Below are positions 13,585 to 21,331 of a DNA stretch of 23,055 nucleotides, in pieces. This DNA comes from Bacteroidales bacterium (GTDB taxonomy: Bacteria; Bacteroidota; Bacteroidia; Bacteroidales; F082), in the NCBI GenBank assembly GCA_017428285.1, contig JAFRRE010000096.1, forward strand, positions 1 to 23,055. Reading direction: 5' to 3'. Under the pieces are notes generated by a model. That model worked only from the letters and a program-made list of their open reading frames with translations. It was not told the DNA's origin and ran no database searches. Each line of letters opens with the position of its first letter. The first letter of the stretch is position 1. Both the position numbers and the translations under genes were made by a program.

Positions 13585-14085
13585 ATGAAATCCCTGCCAA
13601 ATGCTATATCGGCACTTCGGTTTTTAGGATCCGTTTGCCTTCTATTTTTCGGCGTCGAGAGTTGTGCTTTCTGGGTCATTTATTTCGTCTGTGGTCTCAG
13701 CGATATGGCAGATGGCTATCTCGCCCGAAAACTCGGATGCGAAAGCAAAATGGGCGCATTGTTAGATAGTTTGGCAGATTTGGCCTTCGTGATATGTTGC
13801 TGCTTTAAATTGATCCCTGCTTTGGCATTTCCAAAATGGCTGTGGATCTGGGGCGGAGTGATTGTCGCCACCAAGGTCATCAATCAAATATCTGCCTTGG
13901 TGATTTACAAGAAATTCGTTTTTCCTCATACTGTTGCCAACAAAGTAACTGGGGTTTTGCTTTTTGTTGGAGTTCCTTTGACGCTATTTTTGGAATCGAT
14001 TGTTTCGATGGTCATTGTAGCCGTTGTCGCAACATTTGCTGCTGTTCAAGAGGGGCATTTCATTAGGACGGAAAAGGGGCACTAA
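13585..14085 (+). CDS. CDP-alcohol phosphatidyltransferase family membrane protein
   Basis: This 166-residue membrane protein carries a complete CDP-alcohol phosphatidyltransferase signature: D40-x2-D43-G44-x2-A47-R48-x8-G57-x3-D61-x3-D65. These aspartates bind the metals and the CDP group. Several hydrophobic segments follow. It probably joins a CDP-linked lipid to an alcohol acceptor in the inner membrane, as in phospholipid synthesis; the acceptor is not evident. Two TTG codons at 13579 and 13582 precede the ATG I used. The gene begins 9 bp after the PNPOx-like gene. It overlaps the convergent transposase gene by four bases at the stops. Confidence 0.82.
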   Translation: MKSLPNAISALRFLGSVCLLFFGVESCAFWVIYFVCGLSDMADGYLARKLGCESKMGALLDSLADLAFVICCCFKLIPALAFPKWLWIWGGVIVATKVINQISALVIYKKFVFPHTVANKVTGVLLFVGVPLTLFLESIVSMVIVAVVATFAAVQEGHFIRTEKGH

Positions 14086-15137
14086 TCATTCTCGCAAATT
14101 TGTCGTGCCAAATCGTTGAGCACGAGGCATTGGCTTCTACTTATGGTTATCTGTTCATTGTGGTGTTCCCATGGGGAAAGGATGAGTAGTTGGCCTCGTG
14201 CGCATGCCTCCATACGGGTGCCGCTTGGTTTAGCGAGTTCGGTAAGGCCGTTTTCCTGTAAGTAAATCAGAGGCAAGCCCTCGTTAAAGGCTGCCCTCAT
14301 CACCGCTTTCTCACCAGGAGAGATAGCGGGAGAAACAAGCACTGCGCCTTGTCTGGCAGCTGTTAGGTATTCCTTTACTTTTGCTTGTATTTCTGCTTCA
14401 GTTAGGCGACGAGAGCACTGCACAAATAAGCGAACGGGTCGGTTGAGCAGGAAACAGTTACCGATGGCAGAGAATGAAACTCCAGCAACAGTTAGGTTTC
14501 GTTGGACACGGAATAAATCGGGGTGCTCGCGTTTCATAAGCAAGCGACGAGGGTTGTCGGCCAAATAGCGAAGCCATGTTTCAAGTTGCCCTGCTCGTAA
14601 CAGGAGCTTGTCATTGTAGCCACGAGCAAAGAGCATTCCGTGGGTGCGGTCTTCGCCTCGTCTGTCTTTGTGGGGCGCGGGTTGGGTTTGTTGCGTTGGC
14701 AACGCAACAAACGGGACAGGCGGCAACCCAAGTACCAACTCGCGGTAATGCTTGTTGCAGCTCTGCTTAAACCCACGCAACGCCATGCCAAGCGGTTTTT
14801 CCATCCTATCTCTGACAAAAAGGATGCCGTGCAAATGGTCGGGCATCATTTGTAAAGCGATGACCTCCACTTCGGGGTGGTGCAATGGTGCCGCCCACCA
14901 CTCGTCTGCAACGCGTTGGCCTAACGCTGAAAGCTCGATGTGCGGCTCATCTGGGTTGCCCTCAGGAGCATCGCTTCTACCTACAACATGCCCAAATAGA
15001 GCACGACGCTCCTCAGTCACCATCGTAATCATGTAGATTTGGCGGCCTGTATAGTCATGCCCAACACATCGCCGAAGCATGGAAGGTTTTTTCTCGCCAG
15101 CAAAGGCTTTTTGTGCTTCGTAGGTTTCTTTTTTCAT
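14082..15137 (-). CDS. REP-associated tyrosine transposase (RAYT) with a C-terminal Rossmann-like domain
   Basis: This 351-residue protein has a Y1 transposase (IS200-like HUH) core: MMPDHLHGILFV with H101 and H103, a helix ALRGFKQSCNKHYREL, and the candidate catalytic tyrosine Y174 in ARGYNDKLLL, followed by LRYLADNPRR. RAYTs nick and join single-stranded REP DNA. The extra domain (about 215-351) has GAVLVSPAISPGEKAVMRAAF, GLPLIYLQENG, KPSGTRMEACARGQLLIL and a final SRSQCLVLNDLARQI. This pattern resembles a DprA/LOG-type nucleotide-binding fold, though the assignment is tentative. No terminal repeats flank the gene, as expected of a domesticated RAYT rather than an IS. It has its own promoter and is divergent from the GNAT gene. 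Confidence 0.78.
   Translation of the reverse strand: MKKETYEAQKAFAGEKKPSMLRRCVGHDYTGRQIYMITMVTEERRALFGHVVGRSDAPEGNPDEPHIELSALGQRVADEWWAAPLHHPEVEVIALQMMPDHLHGILFVRDRMEKPLGMALRGFKQSCNKHYRELVLGLPPVPFVALPTQQTQPAPHKDRRGEDRTHGMLFARGYNDKLLLRAGQLETWLRYLADNPRRLLMKREHPDLFRVQRNLTVAGVSFSAIGNCFLLNRPVRLFVQCSRRLTEAEIQAKVKEYLTAARQGAVLVSPAISPGEKAVMRAAFNEGLPLIYLQENGLTELAKPSGTRMEACARGQLLILSPWEHHNEQITISRSQCLVLNDLARQICEND
14686..14712. repeat. Perfect 12-bp inverted repeat inside the RAYT gene
   Basis: GTTTGTTGCGTT and AACGCAACAAAC flank a three-base GGC loop. On the coding strand it specifies part of the linker around residues 142-150 (FVALPTQQ), between the HUH motif and the catalytic tyrosine. It is 27 bp, a whole number of codons, and its GTTGCG...CGCAAC core recalls the palindrome at 22438-22465. 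Confidence 0.7.
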
Positions 15138-15162
15138 GCAGCAGCTTCTTGTTTTTACACTG

Positions 15163-15194
15163 CAAAGATAGAATTCTTTCTACAATTATTCCAA
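15163..15194 (-). promoter_or_regulatory. Promoter of the RAYT gene
   Basis: The minus strand has TTGG (15194-15191), 20 bases, then TATCTTTG (15170-15163), a perfect -7. The ATG at 15137 follows after a short leader. Confidence 0.55.
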
Positions 15195-15221
15195 AAACTT
15201 GCGGAAACGAGGCTTATGCCG

Positions 15222-15229
15222 TATTTTTG
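15222..15229 (+). promoter_or_regulatory. -7 element for the GNAT acetyltransferase gene
   Basis: TATTTTTG matches TAnnTTTG, with a TTG-containing -33-like element (15199-15201) near the expected spacing. Its position excludes an upstream in-frame ATG at 15199 and supports the start at 15250. Confidence 0.55.
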
Positions 15230-15249
15230 CAGCGTATAAAACGTTTGCA

Positions 15250-15768
15250 ATGGAAACCGAAAGAATCCTACTCCGCCCCTGGCGCGATGATGACGCAGCT
15301 GCACTTTTCAAATATGCTTCCGACCCTGATGTCGGTCCTCGTGCCGGCTGGCCTCCGCATAAGAGTGTGGAAGAGAGCCTGGAGATTATCCACACTGTGT
15401 TTCATAACGATACCAATTGGGCTATTGAACTCAAGGCGACAGGTGAGGCCGTCGGTGCAATAGGCTATTTGCCTGCGCCCGAAAGTGAACTCCCGGCACG
15501 CGAAGGTGAGCCATTGGTGGGCTATTGGGTGGGCAAACCCTATTGGAACCAAGGCATCTGTACTGAAGCTCTTGCAGTAATGCTCGAACATATTCGCAAG
15601 ACAACTGACATCAAATCGTTGATTAGCAGCCATTATTTCGACAATCCCGCTTCAGGAAAAGTGATGGAGAAATGCGGGTTTATGCCTACTGGTGAGACCT
15701 GCATCGACGAGAAGCTGACGGGGACGACAAAACCAACACGAGTGATGAGGTTGGAAATCCGTAGATAG
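15250..15768 (+). CDS. GNAT family N-acetyltransferase (RimJ/RimL-like)
   Basis: This 172-residue protein begins METERILLRPWRDDDAAALF, typical of the RimJ/RimL (Acetyltransf_3) branch. The acetyl-CoA binding loop is seen as YWNQGICTEALAVML (Q-x-G-x-G/A type) preceded by the beta-4 strand (PLVGYWVGKPYWNQG). It ends with the usual N-P-A-S-x-K-V-M-E-K-C-G-F motif. These enzymes acetylate amino groups of proteins or small molecules; the substrate cannot be read from sequence. The start was set by the promoter position. The gene stands alone between the divergent RAYT gene and the esterase. Confidence 0.85.
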   Translation: METERILLRPWRDDDAAALFKYASDPDVGPRAGWPPHKSVEESLEIIHTVFHNDTNWAIELKATGEAVGAIGYLPAPESELPAREGEPLVGYWVGKPYWNQGICTEALAVMLEHIRKTTDIKSLISSHYFDNPASGKVMEKCGFMPTGETCIDEKLTGTTKPTRVMRLEIRR

Positions 15769-15779
15769 AAGAAAAAGTG

Positions 15780-15787
15780 TATCTTTG
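15780..15787 (+). promoter_or_regulatory. -7 element for the esterase gene
   Basis: TATCTTTG is a perfect -7, 30 bases before the start codon at 15817 and directly after the GNAT stop. No good -33 is seen. Confidence 0.5.
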
Positions 15788-15816
15788 CCCAAATTAATCT
15801 AACAACTCTTCTCACT

Positions 15817-16917
15817 ATGAAAACAAGAAACCTACTTAAAATCAGCGTATTATCTACTCTTCTGCTGTTTTGTGGTCAACTTTTCTCACAGATTCAGACT
15901 TTTGAATGGCAAGGCACACAACGGCAATATCTCATTAAATTACCAGAAAACCATTCTGAGACGATGCCTATCTTGTATTTCTTGCATGGTTTGGGCGACA
16001 ACATCACTCGATTGGACAATGAGTTCCATTTCCAACAGGTGGCTGATGAGTTTCAATGGGCAGTTGTGATTCCTCAAGCATTGACTCAGTCGGGTGCAAC
16101 CATGTGGAATGCTGGACTGATGGCAAGCAGCATCGATGACTCAGGCTTCTTGATGGCGCTCCTTGACGCATTGGCAGAGCAATATCCCATCAATTTGGAC
16201 AGTGTCTTCTTCACGGGTTTTTCGATGGGCGGTTTCATGACGCATCGCATGGCCATCGAGCATGGTGATCGCATTACCGCATGTGCACCTGTCAGCGGCC
16301 TGATTACGCATTCCATGGCGAATCAAACGGCTGTAGCACCCGTGAGGATGTTGCACATTCATGGCACTACGGATCCAGTGGTGGGTTACGACGGCAATTC
16401 GCAATACTTTGGCGGTAACTTGGGTCTCAATGTCGATGCCATCCTTGATTATTGGAAAAACGCCAACCATTGCGTTGCCGAACCCGTCATCGACACCTTC
16501 CCTGACCTCAAAAACGACGGGCTGCGTTTTGTGCGTTATACCTACGAGGGTGATGCCGAACTACAACACATCAAGGTCATCGGAGGCAACCACACCTGGT
16601 ATATGAGCGAAAACCAATACGACATCGGCTACCTGACCGAGATTCATAAGTTCTTCACCATCAACAACGGATATGTTGATGTTGCTGAACATGAGCAAAA
16701 TACACTGCAACTTTGGCCCAACCCGACTTCGGGATGTGTCACCATCAAAGTGGAAGATGATACGGTCGTTGAAGTGATGGATGTCCAAGGTCGTTGCGTG
16801 GCTAAGTATGCATTGAAGCCTGGCACTCAACAAATCGAGTTGAGAGACCTTGCCGAAGGCTTGTATTTCATCAAAGGAGAGAATGGTGCAGTAACAAAAG
16901 TAATGCTGACCAAATAA
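15817..16917 (+). CDS. Secreted alpha/beta-hydrolase esterase (PHB depolymerase/feruloyl esterase-like) with T9SS sorting domain
   Basis: This 366-residue protein has a signal peptide (about 1-25, LFSQ). The alpha/beta-hydrolase domain shows the oxyanion region YFLHGLGDN (54-62), the nucleophile S136 in GFSMGG, the acid D186 in HIHGTTDPVVG, and the histidine H259 in GGNHTW. This set is typical of LpqC/PHB depolymerase and CE1-like esterases that act on plant-polysaccharide esters or polyesters. The C-terminal 75 residues are a T9SS type A sorting domain with LWPNPTSGCVTI and LAEGLYFIKGENGAV. The protein is thus exported and probably surface-bound. The substrate is not known. The next gene follows after 11 bp. 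Confidence 0.87.
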   Translation: MKTRNLLKISVLSTLLLFCGQLFSQIQTFEWQGTQRQYLIKLPENHSETMPILYFLHGLGDNITRLDNEFHFQQVADEFQWAVVIPQALTQSGATMWNAGLMASSIDDSGFLMALLDALAEQYPINLDSVFFTGFSMGGFMTHRMAIEHGDRITACAPVSGLITHSMANQTAVAPVRMLHIHGTTDPVVGYDGNSQYFGGNLGLNVDAILDYWKNANHCVAEPVIDTFPDLKNDGLRFVRYTYEGDAELQHIKVIGGNHTWYMSENQYDIGYLTEIHKFFTINNGYVDVAEHEQNTLQLWPNPTSGCVTIKVEDDTVVEVMDVQGRCVAKYALKPGTQQIELRDLAEGLYFIKGENGAVTKVMLTK

Positions 16918-16928
16918 TCCCTAAAGCG

Positions 16929-17561
16929 ATGCTTGAACCAAAATTCGATACCTGCTTTTTTGAGCGTTATGCCATGGTCTCATTGGCCACGCTGTTGGGT
17001 GAGCATTATGCCCATTTGGTCAACCGTGACCGGCCTGACTTGCAGGATGAAGAACAAAGTATCGGTATCGAGGTGACCCGAGCCATCCGTGAGAACAAGA
17101 ACGTGGCCAATGCTTTGGTCAACGAGATGGCGGGCGAGGATATCAAGGAAGTGAATGCTGAGGACTTGCGTCATATCAACCAAAGCGGTTATGCCTATGG
17201 TTTGGGCGACGGCAGCATCATCGGTCGCAATGAATACGAATTCTGGTCGTTGGCCTTGCCATTGAAGCGCATCCTCGAAATCAAGATGGACAAGGTGAAC
17301 AACGGGTTTTACGGCGATTTCGATGAGTTTGGCCTTTTTGTTTTCACCAAGGAAGACTTGGACCTTGACCAAATCAAGCAGACCATTGCTTTCATGAGGG
17401 AGAAACAAGCCTACCAGAACCGACTCTATTCACGGCTCTTTATTTCACAGATTCAAGCTATGTTCGATTGCGACCTTGAGACGGGGCAATACAAAAAATA
17501 TAAGGTCAGTCGCGAACAAAGGCGACAGTTTTACGATGAAGCCATAAAAACAGGCTTGTAG
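16929..17561 (+). CDS. Protein of unknown function with a possible nuclease-like motif
   Basis: This 210-residue protein has no signal peptide or membrane segment. Near the N-terminus it reads HLVNRDRPDLQDEEQSIGIEVT, in which R-P-D37-x10-E48-V-T50 recalls the PD-(D/E)xK nuclease core with T in place of the final K; this is weak. The rest is helical, with many charged residues and a KTGL end. It lies 11 bp after the esterase gene on the same strand and may share its transcript, although the functions look unrelated. The stop codon TAG at 17559-17561 is itself part of the GTAG head of a REP-like element. I do not recognise the family. Confidence 0.65.
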   Translation: MLEPKFDTCFFERYAMVSLATLLGEHYAHLVNRDRPDLQDEEQSIGIEVTRAIRENKNVANALVNEMAGEDIKEVNAEDLRHINQSGYAYGLGDGSIIGRNEYEFWSLALPLKRILEIKMDKVNNGFYGDFDEFGLFVFTKEDLDLDQIKQTIAFMREKQAYQNRLYSRLFISQIQAMFDCDLETGQYKKYKVSREQRRQFYDEAIKTGL

Positions 17562-17625
17562 GGCTGTCGTATTACGGCAGCCGCTTTGAATATTTCATGC
17601 GGCTGCCACAGTGTGACAGCCCTAC
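17558..17625. repeat. REP doublet: two GTAG-headed palindromes in inverted orientation
   Basis: REP1 (17558-17584, plus strand) is GTAG followed by a stem GGCTGTCGTA/TACGGCAGCC around one base. REP2 (17625-17599, minus strand) begins GTAGGGCTGTC and has a stem GGCTGTCACA/TGTGGCAGCC. The inner four stem pairs differ between the copies by matched changes (CGTA/TACG against CACA/TGTG), which supports selection for the hairpin. A GTAG tetranucleotide next to a hairpin is the hallmark of RAYT-recognised REPs. The doublet lies between convergent genes and may act as a two-way terminator. Confidence 0.82.
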
Positions 17626-17631
17626 ATTCTG

Positions 17632-19212
17632 TTATTTGATGATTTTGGCTACAAATGTGTTTTTAAATGTCCTGATAACGAGCAAATAAGTTCCGCTGGT
17701 CAGATTTTGGAACAAATCCCCGATTTCAATACGATTGAGACCTGCTTGTGCCTTGCTTAAATCCTTGTTGACCAAAAGTTTACCGTCAACGGAATAGATC
17801 TTGGCAAACAAATCGCAACCGTTTTCACATTCGATTTCGGCATAGCTTGAAGCTGTAACGGGGTTGCCGACAATGTGAATAGTTTGCTCGTTTTGAAGAG
17901 TTTCTTGAACTCCATTAGGGTCATATTCGTAGGCACCTATGTCGATGCAATTGTCGCTGACACGTTGGTTTCCATCCAAGTCAAGGCCATTGAGAAGATT
18001 TGCTGGCGTTTCTGGAGAGCCGGCATTGATGCATGGGCTATCGGGGTCAAGTTGGTAGTTTTCGTTATCTGGGTCAGCAAAAAGCGGGTCTGCATCAATG
18101 CAGTTTTCATATACGGTGATAACATCGTGATTTGAAATATTCTCAAGTCCGTACTGCACTAAGCAGTTGTGAAACTCTGGGGCATAGTCGTCGAGGGTCC
18201 ACGACCACATCTGCACGGGTTCTTCGAGTGGCACATTATTGGTGTTGCCGTAGACGATGCAGTTCCATAGGACGGGTGAGCTGTGCTGGTAGAAGAAGAT
18301 GCCGCCACAGTTGACGCCGACGGAATGATTGTCCACCACGGTGAGGTTGCTGACCAGAGGCGATGAGTCGCTGATGGCCAAACCGCCTCCGAAATGCCCC
18401 GAGGTGTTGTTGGCGAAAAGGGAGTTGGTAATGCTACACGGATTGTCGAAGCAGCGAATCAGATAAAGTCCGCCGCCGTTAATGCCAAAATTGTGCTCAA
18501 AGCGGCAACGGTCGATTTTTGCCATACAGCTGTCTATGCTCAATGCTCCTCCGATGGCAGTTTCACCATTGTTGTAATAAAAATCAGTTGTAGTGATTTC
18601 CACCTCGCATTTCAGGAAACGTAGTCCGCCGCCATACATGAAATATACCGTATCCAACTTGGTGTAAGTCAGATTGTTGTTAACCTTACAATCATGAATC
18701 ACCACTTTTGAGTTTTCGGCATTTAGGGCGCCACCGTGTTCGCGAGAAAAGTTGCAGAACAGGTTGCAATGGCTTATTTCCACATTGTTGCAGTCGAAAA
18801 TGCGAAGGGCGCCACCATCTTGGTCATCATCAAGGGCGGCTTTACCGTACTGAAAGCGGCAATAATCGAATTGGCATGCATCGGCATTGTTCAAGCGGAT
18901 ACCATTCCAACCGCCACGCCCTTGGTTGAAGCGGTAAAACCCAGTGGTATCAGCTATAGTAAAGAGGATGGAATCGTTTTCCGTGCCTGATGCTATCAAT
19001 GACGCACCATTTTCTACTTTAATGCTGTAAAAGCTGTCAAACAGCACCGTCGTTCCAGCAGCGATACGCAATGAATCTTGGACTTTGACATCGCCAATGA
19101 CCAGCACTGTGTCGGCTTCCCAGACACCAGATTGTAACCCCGAAACCTCAATGGTTTGAGCTTTGGCAAAGATGGAGACTGTCAATAACAAAAGTAATAG
19201 TCTGTTTTTCAT
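17632..19212 (-). CDS. Secreted right-handed beta-helix protein with T9SS sorting domain
   Basis: This 526-residue protein starts with a signal peptide (MKNRLLLLLLTVSIFAKAQ). The centre is a right-handed parallel beta-helix with coil repeats such as CQFDYCRFQYG, VEISHCNLFCN, AKIDRCRFEHN and GGGLYLIRC. It then has a choice-of-anchor Q-like stretch (SPCINAGSPETPANLLNGLDLDGN, NCIDIGAYEYDPNG). A T9SS type A sorting domain follows (about 450-526, with IYSVDGKLLVNKDLSKAQAG and SGTYLLVIRTFKNTFVAKIIK). No lyase active site is recognisable, so adhesion or structural use is as likely as polysaccharide cleavage. An in-frame ATG at 19248 is upstream of the -7 element, so I used 19212. It is divergent from the LysE gene. 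Confidence 0.83.
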   Translation of the reverse strand: MKNRLLLLLLTVSIFAKAQTIEVSGLQSGVWEADTVLVIGDVKVQDSLRIAAGTTVLFDSFYSIKVENGASLIASGTENDSILFTIADTTGFYRFNQGRGGWNGIRLNNADACQFDYCRFQYGKAALDDDQDGGALRIFDCNNVEISHCNLFCNFSREHGGALNAENSKVVIHDCKVNNNLTYTKLDTVYFMYGGGLRFLKCEVEITTTDFYYNNGETAIGGALSIDSCMAKIDRCRFEHNFGINGGGLYLIRCFDNPCSITNSLFANNTSGHFGGGLAISDSSPLVSNLTVVDNHSVGVNCGGIFFYQHSSPVLWNCIVYGNTNNVPLEEPVQMWSWTLDDYAPEFHNCLVQYGLENISNHDVITVYENCIDADPLFADPDNENYQLDPDSPCINAGSPETPANLLNGLDLDGNQRVSDNCIDIGAYEYDPNGVQETLQNEQTIHIVGNPVTASSYAEIECENGCDLFAKIYSVDGKLLVNKDLSKAQAGLNRIEIGDLFQNLTSGTYLLVIRTFKNTFVAKIIK

Positions 19213-19234
19213 ACTTTGAAATCTTTTCAAGTCG

Positions 19235-19242
19235 CAAAAGTA
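19235..19242 (-). promoter_or_regulatory. -7 element for the beta-helix protein gene
   Basis: The minus strand reads TACTTTTG, a perfect -7, placing the transcript start downstream of the in-frame ATG at 19248. It sits back to back with the LysE promoter. Confidence 0.5.
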
Positions 19243-19283
19243 AGGCATATTTTCATTTTTCGCCTTGTTTCAATAAAAATAAT

Positions 19284-19291
19284 TATTTTTG
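19284..19291 (+). promoter_or_regulatory. -7 element for the LysE-DUF308 operon
   Basis: TATTTTTG matches TAnnTTTG, 30 bases before the start codon at 19321; the -33 (CTTG, 19264-19267) is weak and slightly close. Confidence 0.5.
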
Positions 19292-19320
19292 CAGGTTCAA
19301 AACTGAGGAATACGTCGTTA

Positions 19321-20037
19321 ATGGATAATTCTGCTTCCATATTCAATCACATGTCACAAGTGGAAGGTCCGTTCTCTTTTGAATGGATCTTTTGGGCTGT
19401 TTTGTTGGGATTGTTCTTGGGTCTTGTCATCAATATGGGTCCAGCCTTCATTACTTTGGTGCAAACCAGTCTGCATCAGGATTTTAAGTCGGCAGTACAG
19501 TTTGCTTTCGGCGTGATTTTGAACGATGCCATTGTGATAGCCATTTGCATTTTCACCTCGGTTCAGTTGGGGGTGTCGTTCAACTCGGGTGTACCTTGGT
19601 TTTGCATAGGGGCAGGAGCCATTTTGGTGGCGTTTGGAATAATGACATTTTTCTTGAAGGCAAGAAATAGGGAAACGCGCCATGAACAAAGAGCCAAGGA
19701 ACTGTTGGAAGAGCAAGATGATAGCCCATCCCCCTTCTTTTTCATCGGTAAAGGTTTTGCTCTCAATGTGTTGAATCCTTTCGTATGGATTTTTTGGTTT
19801 TCGGCAGTGGCCATTGTTGTGGGCGGTACCAAGAACACCATCATCACCATTATCTTTTTCACTATCGTGTTGAGTACCAGTTTCGCACTTGATGTTTTGA
19901 AAGCTTGGGGTGCAGCAAAGCTGAAACGCTTTTTCGATGCCGATCGCACCACAATGATGAACCGCGTTGCAGGTATTTTGTTGGTGATTTGTGGTCTTTA
20001 TTTCATTGTTTATAAGGGAATTATGAACCTCGTCTAA
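19321..20037 (+). CDS. LysE family amino-acid/metabolite exporter
   Basis: This 238-residue inner-membrane protein has about six hydrophobic segments. The first contains the LysE/RhtB fingerprint: FWAVLLGLFLGLVINMGPAFITLVQTSLHQDFKSAVQFAFGVILNDAIVI, with the conserved G-P and G-x-x-x-x-D. A later segment, GKGFALNVLNPFVWIFWF, is the second family hallmark (LNP). A charged loop (about residues 115-140) separates the halves. Family members export amino acids or related compounds; the substrate is not evident. An in-frame ATG at 19216 lies upstream of the promoter, so 19321 was chosen. The DUF308 gene follows after 11 bp. Confidence 0.82.
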   Translation: MDNSASIFNHMSQVEGPFSFEWIFWAVLLGLFLGLVINMGPAFITLVQTSLHQDFKSAVQFAFGVILNDAIVIAICIFTSVQLGVSFNSGVPWFCIGAGAILVAFGIMTFFLKARNRETRHEQRAKELLEEQDDSPSPFFFIGKGFALNVLNPFVWIFWFSAVAIVVGGTKNTIITIIFFTIVLSTSFALDVLKAWGAAKLKRFFDADRTTMMNRVAGILLVICGLYFIVYKGIMNLV

Positions 20038-20048
20038 ATCATATTACT

Positions 20049-20642
20049 ATGGAAGTCAAAAAAGCAAATTCTGGCTGGATCGCGTTCCTTGTGAGCGGAA
20101 TCGTCGCCATTGGTTATGGTGTATTAGCCATTTCGTTTACGGAGCAATTTATCGACATTCTCGAGATAGTCATGCGTGTTTCAGGCATCTGCATCGCTGC
20201 AACAGGTGCCATTTTCTTGATTGCCGCGATAATGCGTATAAGGAAGAAATTGCCTTGGGGCTTGATTCTTTTGGAAGCTGTGGCATTGATTACCGTTGGA
20301 GTACTTTCCGCCATTTATGCTACAGAAGCCCTTAAATTATTGGTGATTCTGATTGGTATGTGGGCAGCCATCATCGGTGCTTTCATGCTGCTTGTGATGT
20401 CGCGCACCAAGAACCTGTGGAACAAGGGCTTCTATATTGTGAGTGCTATCCTAAGCATAGCATTCGGCGTGCTGCTCATTGCACATCCCTTCGGATTCGT
20501 GAAATGGTTTATCATCTTGTCAGGTATCATCGCTTTGGTATTTGGCCTCATCATGATGATGTTTGGCTTTGCCATTCGTCGTGCCGACAAGGAAGTCAAA
20601 GTGGAAGTCGTTGAGAGTCGAATAGAAGAAAGTAATCTTTAA
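20049..20642 (+). CDS. HdeD/DUF308 family membrane protein
   Basis: This 197-residue protein is nearly all membrane: six predicted hydrophobic helices in three pairs, with the short basic loops RIRKK, SRTKNLWNK and RRADKEVK between and after them. The paired pattern (WIAFLVSGIVAIGYGVLAI, then GICIAATGAIFLIAAIMRI) is that of DUF308 repeats in HdeD-type acid-resistance proteins. HdeD is linked to acid or envelope stress in enterobacteria, but in Bacteroidetes the role is unknown. It shares the LysE promoter. Its TAA overlaps the stop codon of the convergent RluA-type gene. Confidence 0.8.
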   Translation: MEVKKANSGWIAFLVSGIVAIGYGVLAISFTEQFIDILEIVMRVSGICIAATGAIFLIAAIMRIRKKLPWGLILLEAVALITVGVLSAIYATEALKLLVILIGMWAAIIGAFMLLVMSRTKNLWNKGFYIVSAILSIAFGVLLIAHPFGFVKWFIILSGIIALVFGLIMMMFGFAIRRADKEVKVEVVESRIEESNL

Positions 20643-21331
20643 TCCGACAACTGCTGAAACGCTGTCCAAGGCGCCACTTCAGGCAAGGGCGCTGTTATCT
20701 CTAATTGTGTCTTCAAAACGGGGTGTTCGAAGGCGATACGCCAGGCATGCAGGCTGATGGAAGCATCAGGGTTGCTACGCGGATAGCCGTATTTCAAGTC
20801 GCCACGGATGGGGCAACCGATGTGCGCCAACTGGCAACGAATCTGATGGTGCCTTCCCGTAAACAACTCGACTTCAAGTAGATAAAAAGTCTCTGATTTG
20901 TCGACTACACGATAGCTGAGTCGCGCCAACTTGGCTTCTTTGGTGCCTTCGGGCACGATGAACGACTTGTTCATCTTCTCGTTCTTGACAAGGTAGTCCT
21001 CCAATACATCGGCTTGTTTGGGTGGATGGTTTTTCACGAGAGCTAAGTAGGTCTTGCGGAAATCGCGATCTTTCACCTTCACGGTCATGCGCGACAAGGC
21101 TTTGCTTGTCTTGGCAAACATCACGGCGCCGCTCACGGGGCGGTCGATGCGATGGACGAGGCCGGCGAAGACATTCCCTGGCTTGTCGTACTTTTCCTTG
21201 ATATACTCTTTCACATCATCGAGTAGGCATTTGTCGCCCGTCTTGTCGCCCTGCACGATTTCAGAGGGGAGCTTGTTGACCACGATGAGGTGGTTGTCTT
21301 CGTATAATATGCGATCAGCTATTGTATTCAT
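20639..21331 (-). CDS. RluA family RNA pseudouridine synthase
   Basis: This 230-residue protein has the catalytic motif HRIDRPVSG at residues 60-68, with D63 the nucleophile that isomerises uridine. Supporting motifs are ILYEDNHLIVVNKLPSEIVQ (8-27), FRKTYLALVKN, and the C-terminal ELFTGRHHQIRCQLAHIGCPIRGDLKYG, all typical of RluA/C/D enzymes. An S4 domain is absent, so the exact rRNA or tRNA target cannot be named. The ATG at 21331 overlaps the end of mnmA by 17 bases; longer in-frame starts lie deep inside mnmA. The overlap suggests coupled expression with mnmA. Confidence 0.87.
   Translation of the reverse strand: MNTIADRILYEDNHLIVVNKLPSEIVQGDKTGDKCLLDDVKEYIKEKYDKPGNVFAGLVHRIDRPVSGAVMFAKTSKALSRMTVKVKDRDFRKTYLALVKNHPPKQADVLEDYLVKNEKMNKSFIVPEGTKEAKLARLSYRVVDKSETFYLLEVELFTGRHHQIRCQLAHIGCPIRGDLKYGYPRSNPDASISLHAWRIAFEHPVLKTQLEITAPLPEVAPWTAFQQLSD

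Noticed and set aside
14082..15137. Complete IS200/IS605 insertion sequence
   Set aside because: No tnpB, no clear subterminal hairpins at the ends, and the gene has a normal promoter and tight convergent neighbour, which favours a resident RAYT.
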